A stretch of 64,000 nucleotides of DNA, taken from NCBI RefSeq assembly GCF_031348265.1, contig NZ_CP133771.1, positions 8,432,001 to 8,496,000 of the forward strand, written 5' to 3'. The notes beneath the pieces are model-generated. The model was not told the DNA's origin. It saw only the letters and a program-made list of their open reading frames with translations, and searched no databases. This stretch comes from Streptomyces collinus. Lineage in GTDB: Bacteria > Actinomycetota > Actinomycetes > Streptomycetales > Streptomycetaceae. Position numbers and translations under genes: made by a program. Below are positions 50,321-59,543 of the stretch, piece after piece (the stretch's first letter is position 1; the number at the start of each line of letters is the position of its first letter).

Positions 50321-53056
50321 TTATGGCAGGGGCTGCTCCGCCCAGATGACCTTCCCTGCGGGCAGGTAGCGCGTGCCCCAGCGTTCCGCGAGCTGCGCGA
50401 CCAGGAACAGGCCACGCCCGCCCTCGTCCGTCATGGTCGCGTACCGCAGGTGCGGTGAGGTGCTGCTGCTGTCGAACACCTCACAGATCAGGTTGCGGTC
50501 GCGCAGCATCCTGACGCGTATGGGGTCGCCGCCGTACCGCAGCGCGTTGGTGACCAGCTCGCTCAGGATCAGCTCCGTGCTGAACGTCAGCTCGTCCAGG
50601 CCCCACTCGGTCAGCTGCCGGCTCACCGCCGCCCGTACCTCGCCCACGGCCGCGGGATCGGCCGGCACCGGCCACTCGGCGACCTGGCCGGGGGCCAGCG
50701 CCCGGGTGCGCGCGACGATCAGCGCGATGTCGTCGCTGGAGCGGGCCGTGAGCTGCGAGTCGAGCACGACCCGGCAGGTGTCCTCCGGCGACTGCCCCGC
50801 CCGGCCCAGTGCCTCGCGCAGCATCTCCAGGCCCACGTCGATGTCCCGCTCCCGGTCCTCGACCAGCCCGTCGGTGTAGAGGACGAGCCGGCTGCCCTCG
50901 GCCAGTTCCAGCTCCGCCGTCTCGAACGGCAGACCACCGAGCCCGAGCGGGGGGCCGGCGGGCACGTCGGGATACTCCACCGTGCCGTCCGGGTGGACCA
51001 GCGCCGGCGGGGGATGACCGGCCCGCGCGACGGTGCAGCGCCGGGACACCGGGTCGTAGACGGCGTACAGACAGGTCGCGCCGGTGACCGGGGCGCTGCC
51101 CTCGTCCTCCGTCTCGTCCTGGTCGATACGGCCGACCAACTCGTCCAGCAGGGCGATCAGTTCCTCGGGCGGCAGATCGAGGGCGGAGAAGTTGTGCACC
51201 GCGGTGCGCAGCCGCCCCATCGTGGCCGCGGCGTGCAGTCCGTGACCGACGACGTCCCCGACCACGAGCGCCACCCTGGCCCCCGACAGCGGCAGCACGT
51301 CGAACCAGTCACCGCCCACCCCGGCCTGCGCGGGCAGGTAGCGGTAGGCGATCTCCAGGGCGCCCTGCTCCGGCAGGTTGCGGGGGAGCAGGCTGCGCTG
51401 GAGCGTCACGGCCATGCTGTGCTCGCGGGTGTAGCGGCGCGCGTTGTCGATGGAGACGGCGGCCCGCGCGACCAGTTCCTCGGCCAGGGCCAGCTCGTCC
51501 GCGTCGAAGGGCTCCGGTTTCTCGCAGCGCCAGAAGCTGACCACGCCCAGCACCAGGGTGCCGGCCCGCAGCGGCACCGTGATCAGCGAGTGGATGCCGT
51601 ACGCGACGATCGCGGCCGAGCGCTCCAGGTCCTGTACCTGCCAGCCCGGGGCCTCGCCCAGCCGGGGCTCCAGGACGGGGCCGCCGGTGGCGAGACTGCG
51701 GCCCTGCGGAGAGGACTCGACGAACCTGATCCGCTCGCCGACCGGGTAGAGCGGCGCGTCCTTGCGGGTCCCGTTCACCGCCGTCCGGCTGAGCGAGGCC
51801 GCGGCGTTCGGCTGCCCGCCGCCCAGCACGGCGTCGAACAGGTCCACGGTCACGAAGTCGGCGAACCGCGGCACGGCCAGTTCGGTCAGCTCCTCGGCCG
51901 TACGGGTCACGTCCAGACTGGTGCCGATGCCCACCCCGGCGTCGTACAGCATGTTGAGCCGCTCCCGCGCGGTCTCGGCCCGCCCGGACAGCGCCCGCAG
52001 TTCCGTTGAGTCGCGCAGGGTGGCGACACTGCCGGGCGGCACGCCCGCACGGTCCGTCGTCCGCTGGTTGACGGCGAGGAGCCGGTCCCCGACGAGGTGC
52101 ACCTCGTCCGTGGCGACGCGTCCGGACGCCAGCAGGTCGGCGGTGCCCGGGTCGAGACCGAGACTGAGGACGTGCCGGCCCTCGGCGTCGGCGGGCAGGC
52201 CGAGCAGCCGGTGCGCCTCGTCGTTGGCGAGGACCAGGGTGCCCCCGTCGTCGACGATGAGCACCCCCTCCCGGACGGCGTGCAGCACGGCGTCGTGATG
52301 TTCGTACATCCGGGTCATCTCGTGCGGACCGAGCCCGTGGGTCTGGCGCAGCAGCCGCCGGCTCACCAGTGCGGCACCCGCAGTCGCCAGGACGAGCGCG
52401 GCGGCGGCGGCCGTGAGCACGAGCGGCAGCTGACGGTCGGCGGTGCCGCCGACGCTCTTGGTCGTGATCCCCGCCGAGACCAGGCCAACGACCCGGCCGT
52501 CCGCGTCCTTCACCGGCACCACGGCCTGCACGAGCGGGCCGATGGTGCCCTCGATCTCCTCGGTGAACGACTTCCCGGCCAGCGCGGGCGCGAGCGTTCC
52601 GACGAACTTCTTCCCGATCCGGTCCGGCTTGGGGTGGGTGTAGCGGATCCCGTCGGTGTTCATGACGACGATGAAGTCGACCTTCGACCGCTCCCGGGCG
52701 GCCTCGGCCCTGGGCTGGAGCACGGCGGTGGGGTCAGGGCTCTGGAGTGCCTCGACGGTGCCCGGCGCGTTGGCGAAGGTCTCCGCGACGGCGAGCGAAC
52801 GGTTGCGGGCCTCCTTCGTCGTGTCGTGCCGCACCTGCAGCACCAGTGCCACCACGGCCGCGACGACCAGCAGCAGCACGATCACCACGACGAGCAGGAA
52901 CACCTGTCCGGCGACGCTGCGTCCGCCCAGCACCGACCGCAGCCCCGCCCCCGGTTGCCACCGTGGCGAGCCCGCCTCCCGCCGCTGCCGTGCCGACGGC
53001 GCAGCGCCGGGCCGCAGGGGCGATCGAGTCCCGGATCGACCCAAGAGTCGGACCAT
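50321..53056 (-). CDS. SpoIIE-type phosphatase, paralogue of the 28463 gene
   Basis: A 911-residue protein with the same architecture as the protein at 28463-31300: TM1 (about 50-73), external Cache-like sensor (VDFIVVMNTDGIRYTHPKPDRIG), TM2, PAS (VREGVLIVDDGGTLVLANDEA), GAF, SpoIIE phosphatase (GGDWFDVLPL, GARVALVVGDVVGHGLHAA, LYTDGLVEDRERDIDVG) and C-terminal ATPase (NALRYGG, DEGGRGLFLVAQLAERWG). The phosphatase and ATPase parts are nearly identical between the two, whereas the N terminus and sensor differ more. No obvious partner is adjacent, though an ATP-binding protein follows at 53772. Confidence 0.92.
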   Translation of the reverse strand: MVRLLGRSGTRSPLRPGAAPSARQRREAGSPRWQPGAGLRSVLGGRSVAGQVFLLVVVIVLLLVVAAVVALVLQVRHDTTKEARNRSLAVAETFANAPGTVEALQSPDPTAVLQPRAEAARERSKVDFIVVMNTDGIRYTHPKPDRIGKKFVGTLAPALAGKSFTEEIEGTIGPLVQAVVPVKDADGRVVGLVSAGITTKSVGGTADRQLPLVLTAAAAALVLATAGAALVSRRLLRQTHGLGPHEMTRMYEHHDAVLHAVREGVLIVDDGGTLVLANDEAHRLLGLPADAEGRHVLSLGLDPGTADLLASGRVATDEVHLVGDRLLAVNQRTTDRAGVPPGSVATLRDSTELRALSGRAETARERLNMLYDAGVGIGTSLDVTRTAEELTELAVPRFADFVTVDLFDAVLGGGQPNAAASLSRTAVNGTRKDAPLYPVGERIRFVESSPQGRSLATGGPVLEPRLGEAPGWQVQDLERSAAIVAYGIHSLITVPLRAGTLVLGVVSFWRCEKPEPFDADELALAEELVARAAVSIDNARRYTREHSMAVTLQRSLLPRNLPEQGALEIAYRYLPAQAGVGGDWFDVLPLSGARVALVVGDVVGHGLHAAATMGRLRTAVHNFSALDLPPEELIALLDELVGRIDQDETEDEGSAPVTGATCLYAVYDPVSRRCTVARAGHPPPALVHPDGTVEYPDVPAGPPLGLGGLPFETAELELAEGSRLVLYTDGLVEDRERDIDVGLEMLREALGRAGQSPEDTCRVVLDSQLTARSSDDIALIVARTRALAPGQVAEWPVPADPAAVGEVRAAVSRQLTEWGLDELTFSTELILSELVTNALRYGGDPIRVRMLRDRNLICEVFDSSSTSPHLRYATMTDEGGRGLFLVAQLAERWGTRYLPAGKVIWAEQPLP

Positions 53057-53206
53057 GTGCCATGTCTACACTGCCCGGCCCCGGGAGGCGAGGGGCATCA
53101 CCCATGGTGACAGGGGGTCCTCACCGTTTCGTCACGTCTCGGGCCTGATGGGCTCGCGACCCACCGGTGAACGTGCGACCTGCCCAACGGAGAACGTACG
53201 GCAGTC

Positions 53207-53743
53207 TCAGGCGCCCAGCGAGCGGGCCAGCTCGGTCGTGGCCCGGGCGATCTCGCCGTCCTCGTCCGCCATCAGCCGGCCCAGCTCGCCGCGCCGGGAC
53301 CGCACCGCCTGGCGCGCCGCACGCTCCCACACCACCGGGTTCTCCCGGTGGTTCAGCAGCTTCGGATAGACGGCGGCGGTGCTCTCCCACTGCCGTGCGT
53401 CGGCGATGTTCTGGAGCAGCCGGATGATCTGGGCGCGGCAGGTCACCTGCGGCAGCTTCGCCAGCTCCCACAGGAACGGAACCGTGGCGGCGGTCGCCTG
53501 CTCCACCACGAAACCGAACTGGCAGATCCGTTTCCGCAGGTCGTCGAGGGCGGATCGGGCCGCGTCGGCGTCACCCCCCGCGATGCCGGTGAGCAGGTGG
53601 GGGATGGCCGCAGCTGAACCGGTGGAGTCCTGGATGTCGCCCCACGGCACGCGGTCCAGTGCTGTGAGCGGCGTGTTCCGGGCCGGGGCGTCGGGGCGCT
53701 GGGGGCGCTCGCCGCTCGGGTGTTCCGTCGAAGCGCTGCGCAT
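53207..53743 (-). CDS. HEAT-repeat-like helical protein
   Basis: A 178-residue, all-helical soluble protein resembling HEAT-like repeats: AAAIPHLLTGIAGGDADAARSALDDLRKRI, ATVPFLWELAKLPQVTCRAQIIRLLQNIADAR, and NPVVWERAARQAVRSRRGELGRLMADEDGEIARATTELA. Similar short proteins in actinobacteria are annotated only as hypothetical. GGAAAGG lies before ATG 53743. It sits between the SpoIIE phosphatase and the ATPase genes on the same strand, so a role with them is possible. Confidence 0.75.
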   Translation of the reverse strand: MRSASTEHPSGERPQRPDAPARNTPLTALDRVPWGDIQDSTGSAAAIPHLLTGIAGGDADAARSALDDLRKRICQFGFVVEQATAATVPFLWELAKLPQVTCRAQIIRLLQNIADARQWESTAAVYPKLLNHRENPVVWERAARQAVRSRRGELGRLMADEDGEIARATTELARSLGA

Positions 53744-53771
53744 GGCGAGGGGCCTTTCCGCGGCAGTCGTG

Positions 53772-54365
53772 TCAGATGGGTGGACAGGGCGTGGCGGGCC
53801 GGGTCGACATCCTGGCCCAGACGGTCTTGCCCGCCGGGGGACTGGGGGCCCAGCCCCACTCCTCGGACAGGGCGTCGACTATGCACAGCCCCCGGCCGTG
53901 CTCCTCCAGGGCGATGCCCGCCGGCCGGTACACGGGCGGGTGGTCGTCGAGGTCGGAGACGGTGACCAGCAGGTGCCCGGGGTCCAGGTGGAATCCGAGC
54001 CGGATCTCCGGCACGCCCGGTGCCTTCGAGGCTCTCGGTGCCGCGTGCGTCGCGGCGTTGGCGGTCAGCTCGGTGATGACGAGGGTCGCGTCGTCGCAGC
54101 GGTGGTCGAGCGACCAGCCGTGCAGGGTGTCGCGGGTGAAGGACCGGGCTCGCGCGAACCCCTCCCGGCTGCACTCGACTTGTAGTGCGGCCGAGGCGGA
54201 CAGGGCACCCGGGAACTGCGGCAGTGTCCTCGGCACCGAGAGCTGAGCCCCGTAGGGCGAGGCCGTGTGCGGGCCGGCCGGGAAGGCGTGGTCCGCCGCG
54301 GGTGCGCCTGCGTGTGCCGCAGCCCCACTCGGCGGCCGGAGCACGTGCTGCGCAGGTGATGACAC
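53772..54365 (-). CDS. ATP-binding protein (RsbW-like HATPase)
   Basis: A 197-residue anti-sigma-type ATPase. Residues 1-60 are Pro/Ala-rich; the ATPase core begins with REGFARARSFTRDTLHGWSLDHRCDDATLVITELTANAATHA (N box) and ends with LEEHGRGLCIVDALSEEWGWAPSPPAGKTVWARM (G boxes). GTG 54365 has GGGGAG upstream. It is divergent from a DUF397 plus XRE-regulator pair, the usual Streptomyces trio, so the three probably act together. Confidence 0.9.
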   Translation of the reverse strand: MSSPAQHVLRPPSGAAAHAGAPAADHAFPAGPHTASPYGAQLSVPRTLPQFPGALSASAALQVECSREGFARARSFTRDTLHGWSLDHRCDDATLVITELTANAATHAAPRASKAPGVPEIRLGFHLDPGHLLVTVSDLDDHPPVYRPAGIALEEHGRGLCIVDALSEEWGWAPSPPAGKTVWARMSTRPATPCPPI

Positions 54366-54447
54366 GGCATCTCCCCGATGCGACGTCAGGACGCGGCGCC
54401 CACCCGGGGGTTGACGCCGCAGCTATTATCCACGCTGAAGGAGCTCG

Positions 54448-54481
54448 CGTGCAATTGCACGAGAAATTGCGTGAGAATCAA
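54448..54481. promoter_or_regulatory. palindrome plus direct repeat before DUF397/XRE genes
   Basis: CGTGCAATTGCACG (54448-54461) is a perfect 14-bp palindrome, and its right half is repeated as AATTGCACGAGAA then AATTGCGTGAGAA. It lies in the divergent promoter region of the ATPase and DUF397 genes and is a likely binding site for the XRE regulator. Confidence 0.6.
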
Positions 54482-54596
54482 GCCGTTGTGGGTACGCAAG
54501 CCGGGACGAGTGCGGTCGAAGGGATGCGCCCGCCACTCGTCCGGACGGCCGGGCACTTCGTGCGCGGCGGGGAACGAGAACAGCGAGGAGACTGCG

Positions 54597-54827
54597 GTGC
54601 CACCAGTGCAGAACGGAGTGCGGGCAAGCTCGTTGGAAGCCTGTTGGATGAAGAGCCGGCACAGCAACGCCGAGGGCAACTGCGTCGAAGTCGCCCCCCT
54701 CGTCGACGGCGGGATCGCCCTGCGCAACTCCCGCGACCCCGACGGGCCCGCCCTCGTCTACACCTCGGCGGAGGTGGCGGCCTTCCTGGCCGGAGCGAAG
54801 GACGGCGAGTTCGACCACCTGCTGTGA
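54597..54827 (+). CDS. DUF397 domain protein
   Basis: A 76-residue small protein of the DUF397 family: EACWMKSRHSNAEGNCVEVAPLVDGGIALRNSRDPDGPALVYTSAEVAAFLAGAKDGEFDHLL, with the W-x-K-S and NCVEVA signatures. These proteins accompany XRE/DUF5753 regulators and are thought to act as their antitoxin-like or regulatory partner. GTG 54597 follows GAGGAG. Confidence 0.9.
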   Translation: MPPVQNGVRASSLEACWMKSRHSNAEGNCVEVAPLVDGGIALRNSRDPDGPALVYTSAEVAAFLAGAKDGEFDHLL

Positions 54828-54979
54828 GGAACGGTCCTGCTCCCGCTCCTGTGCGGTGCCCTCGCGGAGGAGCGGAGTCCAACTCCCCACTTCTGCGGGG
54901 GCTTTGCGGGCGGATGCGTGAAGACCCGGTGAAGTGCGATAGTGTTAGTCGCCCTTGTGCCGGTCTGCTGGGAGTCAGG

Positions 54980-55894
54980 ATGTCCGCCGCGTCGCATCGC
55001 ATCTCCCGTCTGGAACCCTACCTGGACAGGCGCGAGCCGGCGCCGACTCTGCTGAAGATGCTGGTCGGTGTACAGCTCGCCGGCTTCCGCGAGGACGCCG
55101 GGCTCGCCCAGGACCAGGCCGCGCGCGCTGTCGGGTTCAGTGCCGCGAAGTTGTCCCGCATCGAGTCGGGCAAGGGCCGCCGCCCGCCGACGGAGAACGA
55201 CGTCCGAGCCCTGCTGGAGCTGTACGGCACCGACGACTACGAAGTCTCCGTGCTGCTCAAGCTGCTGCAGCGGGCCGGCGAGCCCGGCTGGTGGCAGCGG
55301 TACGACAAGCGGCTGATGCCCGAGTGGTTCGACCGGCTGGTCGGGCTGCAGGAGGCCGCCGCCACCATTCGTACCTTCGAGATCCAGTACGTGCCCGGCC
55401 TGTTGCAGACACCCGCCTACACCCGGGCCGTGGTGGAGCGCGGCCTGCCGAACGCGCCTGCGAGCGAGGTGGAGCGTCGGGTCGAACTGCGCAGGCACCG
55501 GGCCCGGTTGCTGTCGCGGACCGACGCCCCGCAGCTGTGGGCGATCATCGACGAGTCCGTGCTGCTGCGCGTCCTGGGCAGCACCGACGTGATGCGGGAG
55601 CAGCTCGCGCACCTCGTCGAGATGGCCGGACGCTCCAATGTGACGTTGCAGATCGTGCCGTTGAGCGTCACCAACGCCTCGGCGCCCGCCATTCCGATCA
55701 CGTATCTGCGCTTCGGCGGTCTGGATCTGCCCGACGTGGTCTACCTGGAGCACATCAAGAGCGCGAACTTCCTCGAGGACCGCGACGAGACCGAGGAGTA
55801 CCGGATCGCGCTGGACCGGCTCGCGGACGAGGCGCTCAAGCCCCGTGACTCGATGGAGCTGCTGCGGCAGACGATGGAGCAGCGCTACCCGTGA
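54980..55894 (+). CDS. XRE-family regulator with DUF5753 domain
   Basis: A 304-residue regulator. The HTH at about 30-75 reads VQLAGFREDAGLAQDQAARAVGFSAAKLSRIESGK. The C-terminal DUF5753 domain is recognised by FEIQYVPGLLQTPAYTRAVVERG, LRVLGSTDVMREQLAHLVEMAGRSNVTLQIVPLS and VYLEHIKSANFLEDRDETEEYRIALDRL. GGGAG precedes the ATG. Together with the DUF397 gene 152 bp upstream and the divergent ATPase it forms the common developmental-regulation trio (WhiJ-like). The palindrome at 54448 may be its operator. Confidence 0.92.
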   Translation: MSAASHRISRLEPYLDRREPAPTLLKMLVGVQLAGFREDAGLAQDQAARAVGFSAAKLSRIESGKGRRPPTENDVRALLELYGTDDYEVSVLLKLLQRAGEPGWWQRYDKRLMPEWFDRLVGLQEAAATIRTFEIQYVPGLLQTPAYTRAVVERGLPNAPASEVERRVELRRHRARLLSRTDAPQLWAIIDESVLLRVLGSTDVMREQLAHLVEMAGRSNVTLQIVPLSVTNASAPAIPITYLRFGGLDLPDVVYLEHIKSANFLEDRDETEEYRIALDRLADEALKPRDSMELLRQTMEQRYP

Positions 55895-55902
55895 CCCGCG
55901 GA

Positions 55903-55935
55903 ACCTCGTGAGGGGCGACGGCCGTCCCGCACGAG
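55903..55935. terminator. convergent hairpin
   Basis: CCTCGTG (55903-55909) pairs with CACGAGG (55929-55935), extended inward by GGG/CCC after a bulge. It lies between the convergent XRE and DUF574 genes. Confidence 0.6.
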
Positions 55936-55960
55936 GCACCGCATCGGTCGCATCTCCGGG

Positions 55961-56788
55961 TCACGTCTCCAGGGGGATCCGCCCGACACCGCCGAACTCG
56001 ATCCATTCGTGGGTGAGCTGACGGGGCGCCACCTCGGTGTCCGGACGCCAGGTCGACACCTCGACGAGCCCCGGCTCAAGGATCTCCAGGCCCTCGAAGT
56101 ACGTCTCCACGTCCTTCGGTTCGCGCACGCGGCCCCAGTGGCCCTGGGTCGCCTGGTCCATGAAGTTCGTGACGAAGGCACGGACCTCGGGGTCCTCGCT
56201 GACCAGCTGGCACATCACCAGGAAGCTGCCGGGCGCGAGCCGCTCCCGCACGCGCCGGGCCACCGCGAGCGGCCCGTCGGTGTCGCTGTCCGGGATGCAG
56301 TGGAACACGGAGTTGAACAGCACGCACACCGGCTCGTCGAAGTCGATCAGCCGCTTGGTGTCGGCGTGGCCGAAGATCTGGTCGGTCTCGCGCATGTCCG
56401 CGTGGATCACGGTCGTCCGCTCGTCCTGCTCCAGCAGCGCGCGGCCGTGCACCAGCACCATGGGGTCGTTGTCGACGTAGACCACGTGGGTCGTCGGGTC
56501 GATGCGCTGGGCGACCTGGTGCACGTTGTCCTGCGTCGGCAGGCCGGATCCGTGGTCCAGGTACTGCCGGATGCCGTACTCCGCGGAGAGGGTCTGCACG
56601 ACCCGCTGGAGGAAGCGCCGGTTGTTCAGGGCCAGGCGGCGCGTGCTGGGGACGACCTTGTCGAGTTCCTCGCACGCGGCGCGGTCCGCCGCGTAGTTGT
56701 CCTTGCCGCCCAGATAGTGGTCGTACATGCGCGCTGCCGTCGGCACGTTCGCGTCGATCTCGGTGGACAGCTGCTTCTCGGAGTGCAT
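55961..56788 (-). CDS. DUF574 SAM-dependent methyltransferase
   Basis: A 275-residue protein of the actinobacterial DUF574 methyltransferase family: IDANVPTAARMYDHYLGGKDNYAADRAACEEL is the family's conserved opening, followed by YLDHGSGLPTQDNVHQVAQ, VVYVDNDPMVLVHGRALL (SAM-binding) and HADMRETDQIFGH. These proteins are abundant in Streptomyces and have no known substrate. GGGGGAA precedes ATG 56788. Confidence 0.92.
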   Translation of the reverse strand: MHSEKQLSTEIDANVPTAARMYDHYLGGKDNYAADRAACEELDKVVPSTRRLALNNRRFLQRVVQTLSAEYGIRQYLDHGSGLPTQDNVHQVAQRIDPTTHVVYVDNDPMVLVHGRALLEQDERTTVIHADMRETDQIFGHADTKRLIDFDEPVCVLFNSVFHCIPDSDTDGPLAVARRVRERLAPGSFLVMCQLVSEDPEVRAFVTNFMDQATQGHWGRVREPKDVETYFEGLEILEPGLVEVSTWRPDTEVAPRQLTHEWIEFGGVGRIPLET

Positions 56789-57151
56789 CGTTCCCCCTGC
56801 AAGGTGCCGCGCCAACGGACTGGCTGGACGGGAAGTACATCCTAGAGAGCGGGAGTTGGGCGGTGCCAGCCCACCGGCGAAGGTGCCCACGATCGAACGA
56901 CAAGATGATCGCCTCCCGCGTCGGCCTGTGTGCCTTGAGTAGTCGTTCGCCTGCTTTGTGTCACCGGCGCCCGGGGAGGGTTCCCGTCGGCGGCAGTGCG
57001 TCGTCCCTGCGTGGGAGGGGGACGAGCCGCGCCCGCGCGCTTCACCGCCATCCGAACCGCTAACCTGGAAATACGAGAATTGATCGGAAAGTCGAGGGCG
57101 TGTCCGTAACCGCTATTCTCACGGCCCCGGCCGCTTTTCCAGGAGAAACTC
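56789..57151. other. intergenic region
   Basis: About 360 bp between the divergent DUF574 and TPR genes. I see no coding frame. The right half becomes A/T-richer near 57065-57120 (AATACGAGAATTGATCGG), likely the TPR-gene promoter. Confidence 0.45.
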
Positions 57152-58825
57152 ATGGGCGACTATTACGACCTCGGCACGCACAGCCGTCCCGTCACCACGT
57201 CCTCCGCCGAGGCTCAACTCTGGTTCGACCGAGGCCTGGTGTGGACGTACTCCTTCCATCACGAGGAAGCCGTCGCCTGCTTCGAAAAGGCGGCCGAGGC
57301 CGATACGGAGTGCGCGATGGCGTATTGGGGCATCGCCTACGCGCTCGGCCCGAACTACAACAAGCCCTGGGAATTCTTCGACGGCGAGGAACTGGCGCGG
57401 ACCGTGGAACGCACGCACGCCGCCGTGGAACGCGCTCATGAGAAGGCCGCCCGCGCCACCCCCGTCGAGCGGGCCCTCATCGGCGCCCTGCGGGCCCGTT
57501 ATCCGCAGCCGGAGGCCGTCGAGGACTGCTCGGTGTGGAACGAGCCCTACGCGGACGCGATGCGCGCCGTGTACGAACTGGCGCCCGACGACCCGGACAT
57601 CGCCACCCTGCACGCCGACGCCGCGATGAACCTCACCCCGTGGCAGCTGTGGGACCTCAAGACCGGTCAGCCGGCCGAGGGCGCCCGGACCACCGAGGCC
57701 AGGGCCGTACTGGAAGGCGCCCTCGCCACCGAGGCCGGCGTACGGCACCCAGGTGTCCTGCACCTCTACATCCACCTCATGGAGATGTCCCCGACCCCGG
57801 AGCAGGCCCTCACCGTCGCCGACCGGCTGCGCGGCATCGTGCCCGACGCCGGGCACCTGCTCCACATGCCCTCTCACCTGGACGTCCTGTGCGGCGACTA
57901 CCGCCAGGTCGTCGCGGCGAACAGCGACGCGATCGCCGCCGACGAGAAGTACCACCGGCAGGCCGGGGCGATGAACTTCTACACCCTCTACCGGGCGCAC
58001 AACTACCACTTCAAGATCTACGGCGCCATGTTCCTCGGCCAGGCGCAGGTCGCCCTCGACACCGCCGCCCAGCTGGAGGCGGCCATCCCCGAAGACCTGC
58101 TCCGCGTACCGAGCCCCCCGATGGCCGACTGGCTGGAAGCCTTCCTGGCCATGCGCGTTCACGTCCTGATCCGCTTCGGCCGCTGGAGGGAGATCCTCGA
58201 ACTGCCCGCCCCCGCCGACCCGGAGCTGTACGCGATGACCGTCGCCATGCGGCACTACGCCCGGGGCGTCGCGCTCTCCGCCACCGGCGAGGTCGACCGG
58301 GCGGAGGCCGAGCGCGAGCTCTTCCGGGCGGCGGTGGGCCGCGTGCCCGAGACGCGGATGCTGTTCAACAACACCTGCCACGACATCCTCGCGATCGCCG
58401 CGGCCATGCTGGACGGTGAACTCGAATACCGCAGGGGCCATCACGACCTCGCCTTCGCCGCCCTGGAGCGCTCCATCGAGCTGGACGACAACCTCCCCTA
58501 CGACGAGCCCTGGGGCTGGATGCAGCCCACCCGCCACGCCTACGGCGCACTGCTGCTGGAGCAGGACCGGGTGGCGGAGGCCGAGGCGGTCTACCGCGCC
58601 GACCTCGGCCTCGACGACACCCTGCCCCGGCCCCTCCAGCACCCGGGCAACGTCTGGGCGCTGCACGGCTTCCACGAATGCCTGCTCCGCTCCGGCAAGA
58701 CCGGCGAGGCGGCCCTCGTCGCCCACCAGCTCAAGATGGCGAGCGCACTGGCCGACGTGCCCGTGCAGGCGTCCTGCTTCTGCCGTCTGGAGGTCGCGGA
58801 GCCCGCCGGCGGGTGCTGCCAGTGA
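57152..58825 (+). CDS. tetratricopeptide-repeat protein
   Basis: A 557-residue helical-repeat protein. The first repeats read AQLWFDRGLVWTYSFHHEEAVACFEKAAEADTECAMAYWGIAYALGPNYNKPW, and later ones include HHDLAFAALERSIELDDN and GEAALVAHQLKMASALAD. There is a conserved middle block HLYIHLMEMSPTPEQALTVADRL. The C terminus is Cys-rich (SCFCRLEVAEPAGGCC). No enzymatic motif is visible. AGGAG precedes the ATG. It could be a scaffold; the Cys-rich end might bind metal. Confidence 0.85.
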   Translation: MGDYYDLGTHSRPVTTSSAEAQLWFDRGLVWTYSFHHEEAVACFEKAAEADTECAMAYWGIAYALGPNYNKPWEFFDGEELARTVERTHAAVERAHEKAARATPVERALIGALRARYPQPEAVEDCSVWNEPYADAMRAVYELAPDDPDIATLHADAAMNLTPWQLWDLKTGQPAEGARTTEARAVLEGALATEAGVRHPGVLHLYIHLMEMSPTPEQALTVADRLRGIVPDAGHLLHMPSHLDVLCGDYRQVVAANSDAIAADEKYHRQAGAMNFYTLYRAHNYHFKIYGAMFLGQAQVALDTAAQLEAAIPEDLLRVPSPPMADWLEAFLAMRVHVLIRFGRWREILELPAPADPELYAMTVAMRHYARGVALSATGEVDRAEAERELFRAAVGRVPETRMLFNNTCHDILAIAAAMLDGELEYRRGHHDLAFAALERSIELDDNLPYDEPWGWMQPTRHAYGALLLEQDRVAEAEAVYRADLGLDDTLPRPLQHPGNVWALHGFHECLLRSGKTGEAALVAHQLKMASALADVPVQASCFCRLEVAEPAGGCCQ

Positions 58826-58834
58826 CCCCCGCGG

Positions 58835-59476
58835 TCAGGGCCGGTCCAGGCGCGCGAGCTCCAGCGCCCGGGTCATCGCGGGCCGGTCCCGCGGTCGGCC
58901 GGCCGGGTCGCCGGTGAGGGACATCAGGAGCTCCGGGGTCAGCCGGTGGTCCTCGGCGTTCGCCAGCAGGGCCTGCGCGTCGCGGGCCGACGTGGCGCCG
59001 TGGTCCTCGTCGGCGATCGTGCGCAGCACATCGTCGCGGTCGGTGAAGCGGCTCATACCGCAGTCGAGGCCGTCGTCGCCCAGGGTGCCGGGGTACGCGG
59101 CACGGGCCCAGGACCCGTTCTCGTACCAGTAGACACAGCCCAGTTCATTGCCGCTCAGGTAGTCCGCCAGCTCATCGTGGGGGAGCCATGCGGGGGCGCC
59201 GGCGAGCATGTCGACCGGCGGCTGGTGCCACTTGCATCCGCTCGACTCGTCCTCGCCGTAGAGCACGTACCGCCCCGCGCCCCGCGGTGCGAGCCCCCAC
59301 CACGTGCAACCGGCATCGTCCAGACGGAGCCCCGTGTCGTCCACCCAGGTCCCCGTACGGTGATACGCCTCCTCGTCCGCCGAGGTGGCCTCCAGTACGG
59401 CGATGAGCGCCCAGCGCGCCCACAGCACCTCCGGCGGCGGCAGATCCCCGGGCAGCCCCGGCCGGTTGATGGTCAT
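58835..59476 (-). CDS. hypothetical protein
   Basis: A 213-residue soluble protein with no family I recognise. It is rich in Trp and acidic residues (LDDAGCTWWGLAP, VLYGEDESSGCKWHQPP, GCVYWYENGSWARAAYPG), resembling SMI1/KNR4-like immunity-fold proteins in general feel, but the match is too weak to name. The C-terminal 50 residues are helical. It is convergent with the TPR gene, 9 bp apart. Confidence 0.7.
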   Translation of the reverse strand: MTINRPGLPGDLPPPEVLWARWALIAVLEATSADEEAYHRTGTWVDDTGLRLDDAGCTWWGLAPRGAGRYVLYGEDESSGCKWHQPPVDMLAGAPAWLPHDELADYLSGNELGCVYWYENGSWARAAYPGTLGDDGLDCGMSRFTDRDDVLRTIADEDHGATSARDAQALLANAEDHRLTPELLMSLTGDPAGRPRDRPAMTRALELARLDRP

Positions 59477-59543
59477 GTACTGTCCCCGCTCGTCGCACCG
59501 GTCATGATCACGCCCAGGCTTTCACGAGGTGAACGGTCCACGG

